From NCBI RefSeq assembly GCF_006546985.1, contig NZ_ML637008.1, positions 1 through 64,000 on the forward strand: 64,000 nt of DNA. Reading direction: 5' to 3'. The stretch comes from Bacillus sp. 03113. Its GTDB lineage: Bacteria; Bacillota; Bacilli; Bacillales; Cytobacillaceae. The notes under the pieces were generated by a model. That model was not told where the DNA came from and searched no databases. It saw only the letters and a program-made list of their open reading frames with translations. Below are positions 44,622 to 52,189 of the stretch, piece after piece. Positions within the stretch are counted from its first letter, which is position 1, and each line of letters opens with the position of its first letter. The translations under genes and the position numbers were made by a program.

Positions 44622-44654
44622 ATGTGTGCCTATATTACAACTAATCCTCTCTAG
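44622..44654 (+). CDS. leader peptide of the ABC-F gene
   Basis: Ten codons, MCAYITTNPL, then TAG. An AAAGGGAAG site lies seven bases before ATG 44622. The stop codon is inside the 5' arm of the downstream terminator (44646-44654), so a ribosome held on the last codons would cover that arm and block the terminator. Too short for coding statistics; the call rests on the ribosome-binding site and its position. Similar short ORFs precede other antibiotic-induced ABC-F genes. Confidence 0.6.
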   Translation: MCAYITTNPL

Positions 44655-44674
44655 AATTCTAGGGAGGTTTTTTT
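44646..44674 (+). terminator. attenuator terminator overlapping the ABC-F ribosome-binding site
   Basis: CCTCTCTAG (44646-44654), loop AATT, CTAGGGAGG (44659-44667), then seven T. It directly abuts ATG 44675. The 3' arm contains GGGAGG, the Shine-Dalgarno sequence of the gene, so the hairpin would limit both transcription and translation. Confidence 0.82.
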
Positions 44675-46300
44675 ATGTTATTGTTAGAAGCAAATAAAAT
44701 TGAAAAAAGCTATGGAGATCGTTTAGTGATAAAGGTTGAACAGCTTCGAGTGTATCATGGTGATCGCATAGGCATCGTTGGCAAGAATGGGGAAGGAAAA
44801 TCCACTTTATTGAAAATGCTCGTGAATGAACTTGAGCCTGATCAGGGGACTGTCCAATTATTTGGTCCGGTTACATTTATACCGCAGCTTGAAATACTTG
44901 AAATGGATGAAATAGGTACAAAGGAAAGAAATCATTGGGGGGTTCCCTTAGAAAAAGGTGACTTACTTAGTGGGGGAGAAGTAACGAGAAAGAAAATTGC
45001 CACCGCTTTTTCGTCAGATGCAATGCTCATTTTTGCGGATGAACCAACAAGTCATTTGGATGTTCAAGGGATAGAGCAATTCGAAAAAGAAGTGAAGGAG
45101 TTTGATGGTGGAATTGTGATCATCTCCCATGATCAAGAGCTATTAAATCAAGTTTGTAAGACTATTTGGGAAGTCGATAATGGAGCATTGACGATTTTTG
45201 AAGGAAACTACAGTGATTATTTAGCTCAAAAGCAGCAGATGAAAGAAAGGCAGCTTTATGAATATGAACAATATATAAAAGAAAAGCAGCGTCTAGAACA
45301 GGCTGCAATCGAAAGGAGTCAAAAATCAAAGTCTTTAAAAAAGACTCCAAGTAGAATGGGAAACTCAGAAGCAAGGCTGCATAAAAGAAGCGTTGGTAAA
45401 CAGAAAGCAAAATTAGATAAAGGAGTAAAGGCCATACAATCTAGAATCAACCAGCTTGAAAAAAAGGAAAAACCTAAAACAGAAGCAGATATTATTTTTG
45501 ACCTCAATTTCTTCAAACAAATTCATAATAAAACAGTTCTTTCATTTCAGAATGTAAGTGCCAAAGTGAGTAATCGATTGTTATTTAGTGAATTAAATAC
45601 TTCGATAAAACCAGGTTCAAAAATAGCTGTGACAGGAAAAAATGGTGTTGGAAAATCCACTTTATTAAAGATGATTTCAAGTGGACATAAGGGAATATCA
45701 ATGGCGAAGCCTGTGACAATCGGTTTTTTTCATCAACAGCTAGAAAATCTAGATGAGAACAAGACCATACTAGAGAATGTGAAAGAAACAAGTAACTATG
45801 AGGAGCATTTTATTCGTACCGTTTTATCAAGGCTGCTTATTAAACGAGAAGAGATCCATAAAAAAGTTTATCAGTTAAGTGGAGGAGAAAGAGTCAAAAC
45901 AGCCTTAGTAAAAGTGTTTTTAGGGGATTACAATGTTTTATTACTCGATGAGCCTACCAATTATCTGGACCTGCAAACAAAGGAAGCTCTGCAGAAGGTG
46001 TTAAAGGCTTACCCTGGAACCATTATCTTTGTTACTCATGACCGCCATTTTATTAATGAATTGGCCACTCATGTCATTGTCATTGAAAAAAATAGAGGGT
46101 GTTTAAAGGATATCGAGAAAATAGTTAAAATCGAAAAAACCATTACCAAACAAGCGGAAGAAACAGATTTACTCGTGATAGAAATGGAATTAACAGAGAC
46201 AATTAGTAAATTATCTTTTGTCAGCAGCGAAGAAGAAAAACAGTTATTAGAAGAGAAATATAAGGATCTGTTAATGAAAAAGAAGCGGTTAAGAGCATAA
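44675..46300 (+). CDS. ABC-F family ribosome-protection ATPase
   Basis: 541 residues and no membrane segments. Two ABC domains: Walker A GKNGEGKSTLL (about 36-46) and GKNGVGKSTLL (about 323-333), signatures LSGGE at about 97 and 408, Walker B LIFADEPTSHLD and LLLDEPTNYLD. The linker of about 90 residues is rich in Lys/Arg/Gln, including KTPSRMGNSEARLHK, as in Vga, Lsa, Msr and VmlR proteins that displace antibiotics from the ribosome. A C-terminal coiled extension follows. The attenuator leader supports drug-induced expression. Drug class cannot be read. Confidence 0.85.
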   Translation: MLLLEANKIEKSYGDRLVIKVEQLRVYHGDRIGIVGKNGEGKSTLLKMLVNELEPDQGTVQLFGPVTFIPQLEILEMDEIGTKERNHWGVPLEKGDLLSGGEVTRKKIATAFSSDAMLIFADEPTSHLDVQGIEQFEKEVKEFDGGIVIISHDQELLNQVCKTIWEVDNGALTIFEGNYSDYLAQKQQMKERQLYEYEQYIKEKQRLEQAAIERSQKSKSLKKTPSRMGNSEARLHKRSVGKQKAKLDKGVKAIQSRINQLEKKEKPKTEADIIFDLNFFKQIHNKTVLSFQNVSAKVSNRLLFSELNTSIKPGSKIAVTGKNGVGKSTLLKMISSGHKGISMAKPVTIGFFHQQLENLDENKTILENVKETSNYEEHFIRTVLSRLLIKREEIHKKVYQLSGGERVKTALVKVFLGDYNVLLLDEPTNYLDLQTKEALQKVLKAYPGTIIFVTHDRHFINELATHVIVIEKNRGCLKDIEKIVKIEKTITKQAEETDLLVIEMELTETISKLSFVSSEEEKQLLEEKYKDLLMKKKRLRA

Positions 46301-46347
46301 AAAATCAATTTAAAGAAAAAAATGGTTTATCCGGAGTAATAAAAAAA

Positions 46348-46415
46348 GACAGGCACTTAATCAATTCTCCTAATCAAGATCGTTATAGATAATAAAGACT
46401 GTTAAAGTACCTGTC
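46348..46415 (-). terminator. terminator of the two-component operon
   Basis: GACAGGCACTTAA and TTAAAGTACCTGTC form an imperfect stem with a long loop. Read on the minus strand it ends GTCTTTTTTT. The GACAGG/CCTGTC words match the gatB-plsY terminator. Confidence 0.6.
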
Positions 46416-46422
46416 ACTTAGA

Positions 46423-47670
46423 TTAAATGGGGAGCTTTATCGTTATGGTTGTTCCTTTCGTTAGCGTACTGGCTGCACTAATGTCACCTTTGTGGGCTTG
46501 GACAATCCATTTGGCAATAGAAAGTCCAAGTCCAGTTCCTCCTTCAGATCGTGTTCTACTTTTGTCACTACGATAAAAGCGGTCAAAAATGAAGGGCAAA
46601 TCCTGTTCGGAGATTCCAATTCCAGTGTCTTTGAAAATAAGAAGAATGGTATTTCCAGCCTTTTTACAAGATGCGTGAATCTCTCCCTTTTCAGGCGTGT
46701 ATTTCAAGGCATTATCAAATAAGATATAGCAAAGCTGATAAATACGATCTTTATCTCCTGTAAAAGAAATGTTCTTTTCAATATCTGTATTTAATGCAAT
46801 TTGTTTCATTTCTGAAATAGGTGTGATTTGCTGAGACACATGTTCAATCAATTCTCCAATAAAAAAGGTTTGCTGATGAAGAAGCTGTTGATTCGAATCT
46901 GATCTAGCTAGTGTAAGGAGATCAGCTACAAGTTTATTCATACGCTTGACTTCATGCAGGCTATTATAGATCGTTTCACTTTCTTCTTCAATGGAATGCT
47001 TTGGACGGCGAAACAATAATTCTAAATTCATTTGGAGAACAGAAAGTGGCGTGCGCAGCTCGTGTGAAGCATCTGCAACAAATTGAGTTTGCTTCTCCCA
47101 AGATAATTGAATCGGTATAAGAGAACGATTGGCTAGAAAAATGCCTGTAAAAAATGAAATGACTAAACCGAGTATACAACCTAATACAATTAAGCTTAAA
47201 AGATTATTCATTATTTCAGTTTCCGGATCAATATTGAAAACAAGTACAATGGTTTTAATTTTGGTTCCATCCAACGTACTAAGATTTAGTGGAAAGACTT
47301 GAGTAATTCTGTATGTATGCTCATGTATCTCTATTGTACATAACTCTTTTTGCTGTGTTGTTTCCGGTGTTATTTTATTGATTAATTTAGAGGAGTACTT
47401 AATATTCGGAGGATAACTCCCCATTAGCTGATTTTTTTGATCCCAAAATAAATAAACAATTCTTTTTTCTTCATCTTTGTCATGCCCCTTTTGAATTTCT
47501 GTGAAATTCTTTTTTTCTAGCTTTTGCGAAATGGAAACAAGCTCCTCATCCACTCCAGTAATAATTTTTTGATGCATATATAAGTACAAGGTGATCCCAA
47601 AGGCGACTAAAATGAAGAAGAAGACGATTGTATTTAAGAAAACTAAACGAATTCTAGTTTTTCGGAACAT
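46423..47670 (-). CDS. membrane sensor histidine kinase
   Basis: 415 residues. Two helices (about 8-28 and 159-180) flank an extracytoplasmic sensor domain of about 130 residues. The kinase core has the H-box FVADASHELRTPLSVL (His about 214), N-box DNALKYTPEKG, DTGIGIS and GGTGLGLSIAK. There is no clear HAMP domain sequence, but the segment after helix 2 fits one. ATG 47670 has AAGGAGATCC upstream; a longer frame overlaps the regulator gene too far. Partner is the response regulator it overlaps by 17 bases. Signal unknown. Confidence 0.9.
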   Translation of the reverse strand: MFRKTRIRLVFLNTIVFFFILVAFGITLYLYMHQKIITGVDEELVSISQKLEKKNFTEIQKGHDKDEEKRIVYLFWDQKNQLMGSYPPNIKYSSKLINKITPETTQQKELCTIEIHEHTYRITQVFPLNLSTLDGTKIKTIVLVFNIDPETEIMNNLLSLIVLGCILGLVISFFTGIFLANRSLIPIQLSWEKQTQFVADASHELRTPLSVLQMNLELLFRRPKHSIEEESETIYNSLHEVKRMNKLVADLLTLARSDSNQQLLHQQTFFIGELIEHVSQQITPISEMKQIALNTDIEKNISFTGDKDRIYQLCYILFDNALKYTPEKGEIHASCKKAGNTILLIFKDTGIGISEQDLPFIFDRFYRSDKSRTRSEGGTGLGLSIAKWIVQAHKGDISAASTLTKGTTITIKLPI

Positions 47671-48349
47671 TTTCTGGATCTCCTTGAAGCATAAATCCGA
47701 TTCCTCGAACGGTTTTAATATAATGCTCACATTGATACTTGCTTAATTTTTTTCGTAGATGGTGTACGAATACATCGACTACTCCAACTCCGGCATCCGA
47801 TGAAAATCCCCAAATTCGATTAAAAATCTGATCTCGAATAAGGATTTGTTCCTTATTTCTTAATAAATATTCTAGGAGCTGAAATTCCTTCACTGTCAAA
47901 CTCAATAAATGCTCCCCGGCATACCCAGTATGGTTAATGGGATTAATTTTAAGTGGGCCATAAGAAAGAAATCCTTCTTCATCTATATTTCTTTGCCGAA
48001 GCAATACTCGTAATCTTGCCAATAATTCAGGAGTGGCAAATGGTTTGATAAGATAATCATTTGCTCCATAATCAAGTCCCTTGACTCTGTCTTCTATGCT
48101 ATCCTTTGCTGTTAGGAATAAGACAGGGGTTTGAATAGAGTCTCCTCTTAAACTTTTTAAAAGAGAAAAACCGTCTATTTCAGGAAGCATAACATCTAAA
48201 ATAATGGCATCAAAAATATTTTGCTTTGCTAATAGTAATCCTTCTTTTCCGTTTAAAGAGGACTCTACTATGTATCCTTCCTCCTCTAATAAGCTGACAA
48301 TTCCTTCTAAAAGAGGTTTTTCATCCTCAACGATTAAAATGTTCAACAT
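47654..48349 (-). CDS. OmpR/PhoB family response regulator
   Basis: 231 residues. Receiver domain: acidic pair at Glu8-Asp9, phospho-acceptor Asp52 in IILDVMLPEIDG, Thr in FLTAKD and Lys in YLIKPFATPE. The C-terminal winged helix has LTVKEFQLLEYLLRNK and VDVFVHHLRKKL. First gene of the operon with the kinase. It may act on the neighbouring flavin cassette or the ABC-F gene, but that is only proximity. Confidence 0.92.
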   Translation of the reverse strand: MLNILIVEDEKPLLEGIVSLLEEEGYIVESSLNGKEGLLLAKQNIFDAIILDVMLPEIDGFSLLKSLRGDSIQTPVLFLTAKDSIEDRVKGLDYGANDYLIKPFATPELLARLRVLLRQRNIDEEGFLSYGPLKINPINHTGYAGEHLLSLTVKEFQLLEYLLRNKEQILIRDQIFNRIWGFSSDAGVGVVDVFVHHLRKKLSKYQCEHYIKTVRGIGFMLQGDPENVPKN

Positions 48350-48480
48350 TATTCCTCCAGCTTGTACATTTTCTCTTAAGCTAAAAATGGATAATTTCGG
48401 ATAGTTCTATTGTTAATGATACTCGTTTTATTTTAAAATTTCATTAACTTAAGGGGCAGGTAATTTTTTGAAAGTAGGTG

Positions 48481-49263
48481 ATGAGGGTGGAAAAAGTTAT
48501 ATTTAGCAATTCAAGAGGGTTAAAATTGGTAGGACATTTATATGCAGTAGGGTCAGATACCGTCATTATTATGTGTCATGGCTTTTTGTCTAACAAAGAT
48601 TCGAAAGGTAGATTTCCAAGATTAGCTGCTGCTTTTAATGCTTCAGGCTTTGATGCATTAGCGTTTGACTTCAGCGGATGTGGGGAAAGCGAGGATGAAC
48701 GGTTAACTGTTGCAAAGGAAGCAGATGATTTGCAAGCTGCCATTTCTTTTATGAAGAGCAAGGGGTATAGAAAAATTGCTTTGTATGGTCATAGCTTAGG
48801 TACTTTAATTTGTTTAAAATGCTATTCTCCATTGATTTCAACTATCGCCATTTCTGGTGCTGCAACTGAATCAATGAGCTATAATTGGAATGAATTTTTT
48901 TCAAAAGAGCAAATAAAAGAGCTGCATGAAACGGGATACATTACACAATATACTTCAAATCCGGAAAGAGGAAAAATCGTGATCGATCAACAAATGCTTT
49001 TAGATTTTGAACAGGTGAATCAAAAAGAACTATTAAAAGATGTTTCTTGTCCCGTGTTGATCATTCATGGAAATCAAGACGAAGAAGAGCTTTTCCTTTA
49101 TGAAAAATCTAAAAGAGCTATGTCTTTGCTATCATGCGAATCAAAATTGGAAATAATTGAAGGAGCTACTCATAGCTTTCTAGAACATTATGAGCAATTA
49201 ATTGATCTTGTAACGAAATGGTTTGAGGAACACTTAAATGTAGGAAAAAAGGAAAAACATTAG
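48481..49263 (+). CDS. alpha/beta hydrolase
   Basis: About 260 residues. MCHGFLSNKDSKGRFPRLAAAF supplies the oxyanion region (about 32-53), the nucleophile elbow is GHSLGT (about 102-107), HGNQDEEELF carries the acid and GATHSFLEH the catalytic His. Family members hydrolyse esters or peptides; substrate not readable. GTG at 48478 and GTG 48487 are alternative starts. Divergent from the two-component system. Confidence 0.8.
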   Translation: MRVEKVIFSNSRGLKLVGHLYAVGSDTVIIMCHGFLSNKDSKGRFPRLAAAFNASGFDALAFDFSGCGESEDERLTVAKEADDLQAAISFMKSKGYRKIALYGHSLGTLICLKCYSPLISTIAISGAATESMSYNWNEFFSKEQIKELHETGYITQYTSNPERGKIVIDQQMLLDFEQVNQKELLKDVSCPVLIIHGNQDEEELFLYEKSKRAMSLLSCESKLEIIEGATHSFLEHYEQLIDLVTKWFEEHLNVGKKEKH

Positions 49264-49289
49264 AGGAAGAAGATAAAAACACGAATGAT

Positions 49290-49330
49290 TGGATGGCTCA
49301 TTTTAACAAGTATTCTTGCAAAATGAGCCA
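49290..49330. terminator. terminator between the hydrolase gene and fabF
   Basis: GGCTCATTTT and AAAATGAGCC arms, loop about 15 bases. No strong T-run on either side, so probably weak and shared by the convergent genes. Confidence 0.6.
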
Positions 49331-49348
49331 ACATTTATTTAAACCTTA

Positions 49349-50578
49349 TTAAAATTTCTTAAATGCTAAAACGGCATTATGGCCGCCAAATCCAAATCCA
49401 TTTGAGAGTGCATAGTTTATCGTTGTTTTTACCGCTTGATTTGGCACATAATCCAAATCACATTCTTCATCTGGATTTTCTAAATTGATCGTAGGAGGAG
49501 CGATATCCTCCATGATGCTTTTAAGTGTGATAATAGCCTCAATTCCACCTGCTGCACCAAAGAGGTGTCCAGTCATGGATTTGGTTGAGCTAACCTTTAG
49601 ATGATAAGCGTGAGAACCAAATGTATTTTTTATTGCCTTTGTTTCTGATTTATCTCCTTCAGGAGTACTCGTTCCATGTGCGTTAATATAATCTATATCA
49701 GAAGGATGGATTTGGGCCATTTCCAATGCTCGTTTCATTGCATTTGCTGCTCCTTGAGGATCTGGAGACGTAATATGAAAAGCATCTGTTGTTGAACCGT
49801 AGCCAATAATCTCACCTAAAATAGTTGCCCCTCTATTCTTAGCATGTTCATATTCCTCGAGTAATAAAACACCTGCTCCTTCTGACATCACAAACCCGTC
49901 TCGTCCACTGTCAAAAGGGCGACTCGCTTTTTCTGGGTTATCATTATTAGTAGACATAGCTCTCATTCTTGAGAAGCCAGCGAAAGCTAAAGGATTGATA
50001 GTAGCTTCAGCACCTCCAGCGAGAATTGCATCAGAGTAACCGTGTAAAATATTTAAAAAAGCTTCACCAATGGCTTGATTTCCTGTTGCACAAGCCGACA
50101 CAGGAGAAAAGCTAGGGCCTCTAAAGCCTGTTTTAATGGCAATAATCCCGCCTGCCATATTGCTAATCATCATCGGAACCATAAAGGGTGATACTCTTCT
50201 TGCCCCTTTTTCCAATAAGAGCTTGTGATTTTCTAAAGTTGTAGTTATCCCGCCAATTCCAGATCCAATATAAACACCATATCGTTCTTTGTTTTGTGAA
50301 TCTAAATCCAGCTTTGATTGATCTAAAGCTTGTTTAGCAGCTGCATATGCATATTGTATAAATAAATCATACTTTCCAAGCTCTTTTTTATCGAAATATT
50401 CTTCGGCAGGAAAATCGTTAATAAAACCAGCAATTTGTGTTTGGATATCTTGAAAGCCGTCAGCTTGAATTTTTTTAATGCCAGACTTACCTTCACTGAT
50501 ATTTTTCCATAGTGCATCTACATCATTTCCCAAAGGTGATACCACACCATATCCTGTTACGACAACTCTACGTCCCAT
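49349..50578 (-). CDS. fabF: beta-ketoacyl-ACP synthase II-like protein (FabF)
   Basis: 409 residues, thiolase fold. It condenses malonyl-ACP with acyl-ACP in fatty acid elongation. The active-site Cys is in SACATGNQAI (about 163-172), the histidines in NAHGTSTPEGD (about 303) and KSMTGHLFGAAGG (about 335), and the end is NGFGFGGHNAVL. ATG 50578 has AAAGGAGC upstream. The location behind a TetR gene, away from fab clusters, suggests a second, regulated copy. Confidence 0.9.
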   Translation of the reverse strand: MGRRVVVTGYGVVSPLGNDVDALWKNISEGKSGIKKIQADGFQDIQTQIAGFINDFPAEEYFDKKELGKYDLFIQYAYAAAKQALDQSKLDLDSQNKERYGVYIGSGIGGITTTLENHKLLLEKGARRVSPFMVPMMISNMAGGIIAIKTGFRGPSFSPVSACATGNQAIGEAFLNILHGYSDAILAGGAEATINPLAFAGFSRMRAMSTNNDNPEKASRPFDSGRDGFVMSEGAGVLLLEEYEHAKNRGATILGEIIGYGSTTDAFHITSPDPQGAANAMKRALEMAQIHPSDIDYINAHGTSTPEGDKSETKAIKNTFGSHAYHLKVSSTKSMTGHLFGAAGGIEAIITLKSIMEDIAPPTINLENPDEECDLDYVPNQAVKTTINYALSNGFGFGGHNAVLAFKKF

Positions 50579-50604
50579 TGTATATGCTCCTTTTGACTGA
50601 TTAA

Positions 50605-51165
50605 TCAATTTTTTAAAGCGGTTTTCATTTGTTCTAATACGCTTGAAAAAAATTCATCTCCTAATACACGTCGATACTGTAGTGCCCCCTTCGTGCTGGA
50701 TATGAGAAGAATAGCTAATTCATGACTATTTTTGGATGGATGAAGAGCACCCTCCTTCTTTGCTTCATCAAGAAGCTTCACGATAAAATCTATTTCCATT
50801 TGACTTAATTCCTGTATTCTCTCTTGCATAGAATTAGGCAAGAAATTAAAATCTCCCTGTAAGGCAGAAAGAGGGCATATTCCATTATGCCCTATATGTT
50901 TAACCCTTCTTAAAATAAATTCCAAGGGCTTATCTTCTAATTTCATTGCTGCTTGTTCTATTTCTAACAAAGATTTTTCAAGTCCTTCTTGAAGACGATC
51001 ACAAACGGCAATCCCTAAATCTCCTTTCTTTTCATAGTGATAATGAATACTTGCTTTTGTTACCCCTAACTCTTTTGCTAAATCATCGTAGCTAAAAGAT
51101 AGGTAGCCCTTTTCCTGAATATGCTTCAATGTTAATTCAATTATTTGTGTTTTTCTATTTTTCAT
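50605..51165 (-). CDS. TetR/AcrR family transcriptional regulator
   Basis: 186 residues. Helix-turn-helix: LTLKHIQEKGYLSFSYDDLAKELGVTKASIHYHYEKKGDL (in outline, about 12-50). The C-terminal domain has HIGHNGICPLSALQGDFNFLP (about 92-112), as in the TetR_C YfiR-like group. It is the first gene of an operon with fabF (26-base gap) and has a palindrome in its promoter, pointing to autoregulation and control of fabF. Confidence 0.88.
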   Translation of the reverse strand: MKNRKTQIIELTLKHIQEKGYLSFSYDDLAKELGVTKASIHYHYEKKGDLGIAVCDRLQEGLEKSLLEIEQAAMKLEDKPLEFILRRVKHIGHNGICPLSALQGDFNFLPNSMQERIQELSQMEIDFIVKLLDEAKKEGALHPSKNSHELAILLISSTKGALQYRRVLGDEFFSSVLEQMKTALKN

Positions 51166-51177
51166 TTTTTTATATTA

Positions 51178-51191
51178 ACTTACTAGTAAGT
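51178..51191. promoter_or_regulatory. palindrome upstream of the TetR-fabF operon
   Basis: ACTTACTAGTAAGT, a perfect 14-bp palindrome followed by a further AAGTAAG half-site, 12 bases before the TetR start. Predicted operator of that regulator. Confidence 0.65.
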
Positions 51192-51210
51192 AAGTGTCAA
51201 ACTTGATAGG

Positions 51211-51241
51211 TGGATTTTTCTTCGCATTAAAAAACATGATT
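51211..51241 (+). promoter_or_regulatory. possible sigma-G promoter of the SASP gene
   Basis: TGGATT (51211-51216) and CATGATT (51235-51241) separated by 18 bases fit the forespore consensus TGAATA / CATACTA loosely. Start would lie about 30 bases before the SASP ATG. Confidence 0.45.
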
Positions 51242-51281
51242 GGACTGAAAATGGGAACCCTAAGAAAAAAGGAGGAATTTC

Positions 51282-51530
51282 ATGGCTCGAAGAAATAAAT
51301 TACTTGTTCCTGAAGCACGCGCTGGCGTCGATCAATTAAAAGCAAGGATTGCGAATACGCAAGATCCAGACAAGGCAAAATTTGAGGCAGCTAAAGAAGT
51401 GGGTGTACCTTTAGATAAGGATTACAATGGTCAGCTTACCTCTAAAGAAGCAGGAAAAATTGGCGGCAACTTAGGTGGGAAAATGGTACGTGAAATGGTA
51501 AAAATGGCAGAAGAACAGCTGAAAAAATAA
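51282..51530 (+). CDS. alpha/beta-type small acid-soluble spore protein
   Basis: 82 residues. LLVPEARAGVDQLKARIA at the start, then KFEAAKEVGVPLDKDYNGQLTSKEAGKIGGNLGGKMV (about 38-70, in outline). It contains the germination-protease cleavage region E-x-G-V and the DNA-binding SKEAGKIGGNLGG helix typical of SspA-D proteins. These proteins coat spore DNA and protect it from UV and heat. GGAGGAAT precedes the ATG. Monocistronic with its own terminator. Confidence 0.95.
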   Translation: MARRNKLLVPEARAGVDQLKARIANTQDPDKAKFEAAKEVGVPLDKDYNGQLTSKEAGKIGGNLGGKMVREMVKMAEEQLKK

Positions 51531-51534
51531 TATC

Positions 51535-51580
51535 AAAGCATGGCTTAAAGGGGATATCTTCTTTAAACCATGCTTTTTTT
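51535..51580 (+). terminator. terminator after the SASP gene
   Basis: AAAGCATGG and TTAAAG arms pair with CTTTAA and CCATGCTTT, followed by TTTTT. Confidence 0.88.
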
Positions 51581-51592
51581 GTAATAAAACAA

Positions 51593-51621
51593 TTGACATT
51601 TATATTAACAAAGTTTATATT
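51593..51621 (+). promoter_or_regulatory. sigma-A promoter of the padR-MFS operon
   Basis: TTGACA (51593-51598), 17 bases, TATATT (51616-51621). The -10 lies inside the 47-bp palindrome, so a repressor bound there would block polymerase. Confidence 0.75.
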
Positions 51622-51649
51622 AACATTGTTAATATAAACTTTGTTAATA
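51603..51649. promoter_or_regulatory. 47-bp perfect palindrome, predicted PadR operator
   Basis: The left arm 51603-51625 and right arm 51627-51649 are exact reverse complements of 23 bases around a single T. Each arm contains TATTAACA twice (once truncated) and the word AAGTTTATA, so at least two dimer sites could exist. It ends 12 bases before the padR start. Confidence 0.8.
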
Positions 51650-51661
51650 GGTGGTCGTAAA

Positions 51662-52189
51662 ATGAATATTCAACATGTTATTTTAGGGTTTTTAATGGAA
51701 GCGCCGATGAGTGGATATGAAATTAAACAAGAAATGGAGGAGTCAGTTGCTTTCTTTTTCGATGCTTCATTTGGAGCAATTTATCCAGCTTTAAAAAGAA
51801 TGGAAAAAGAAGAATTTATTGAAAAGAAGGTCATTCAACAGGAAGGGAAGCCGAACAAAAATCTGTACATCATTACGAGTAAAGGACAGCAAGAATTTCA
51901 GGACTATATGGATAGCCCATTAAGTCCTACCTTAATTCGGTCTGATTTATTGATTCGCATCTTTTTTGGTAAAAATACTGGCAAAGAAAATGTAGTAAAT
52001 TGGCTAGAGGTTGAAAAAGAAAAGGCACAGAGTCAATGGGAGTATTTAACCAAGATTGAAGAGACGCATCCTATTATGGATCCGTTTAAAAAAATGACAT
52101 TAAATTATGGATTAGCAGAAGCAAAGAATAGATTAGAGTGGATTCAAAATGAAATCGAACATTTAACCAAAGAGGAGAATGGGAAATGA
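51662..52189 (+). CDS. PadR family transcriptional regulator
   Basis: 175 residues. The winged helix begins MNIQHVILGFLMEAPMSGYEIKQEME, with FFDASFGAIYPALKRMEKEEFIEKK (about 33-57), and a C-terminal coiled-coil domain (Vir_C-like, about 90-172). Members repress drug-efflux or stress genes and are released by the drug. AGGTGGTCG precedes ATG 51662; the longer frame start at 51641 is inside the palindrome. Stop overlaps the MFS start (ATGA). Confidence 0.88.
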   Translation: MNIQHVILGFLMEAPMSGYEIKQEMEESVAFFFDASFGAIYPALKRMEKEEFIEKKVIQQEGKPNKNLYIITSKGQQEFQDYMDSPLSPTLIRSDLLIRIFFGKNTGKENVVNWLEVEKEKAQSQWEYLTKIEETHPIMDPFKKMTLNYGLAEAKNRLEWIQNEIEHLTKEENGK

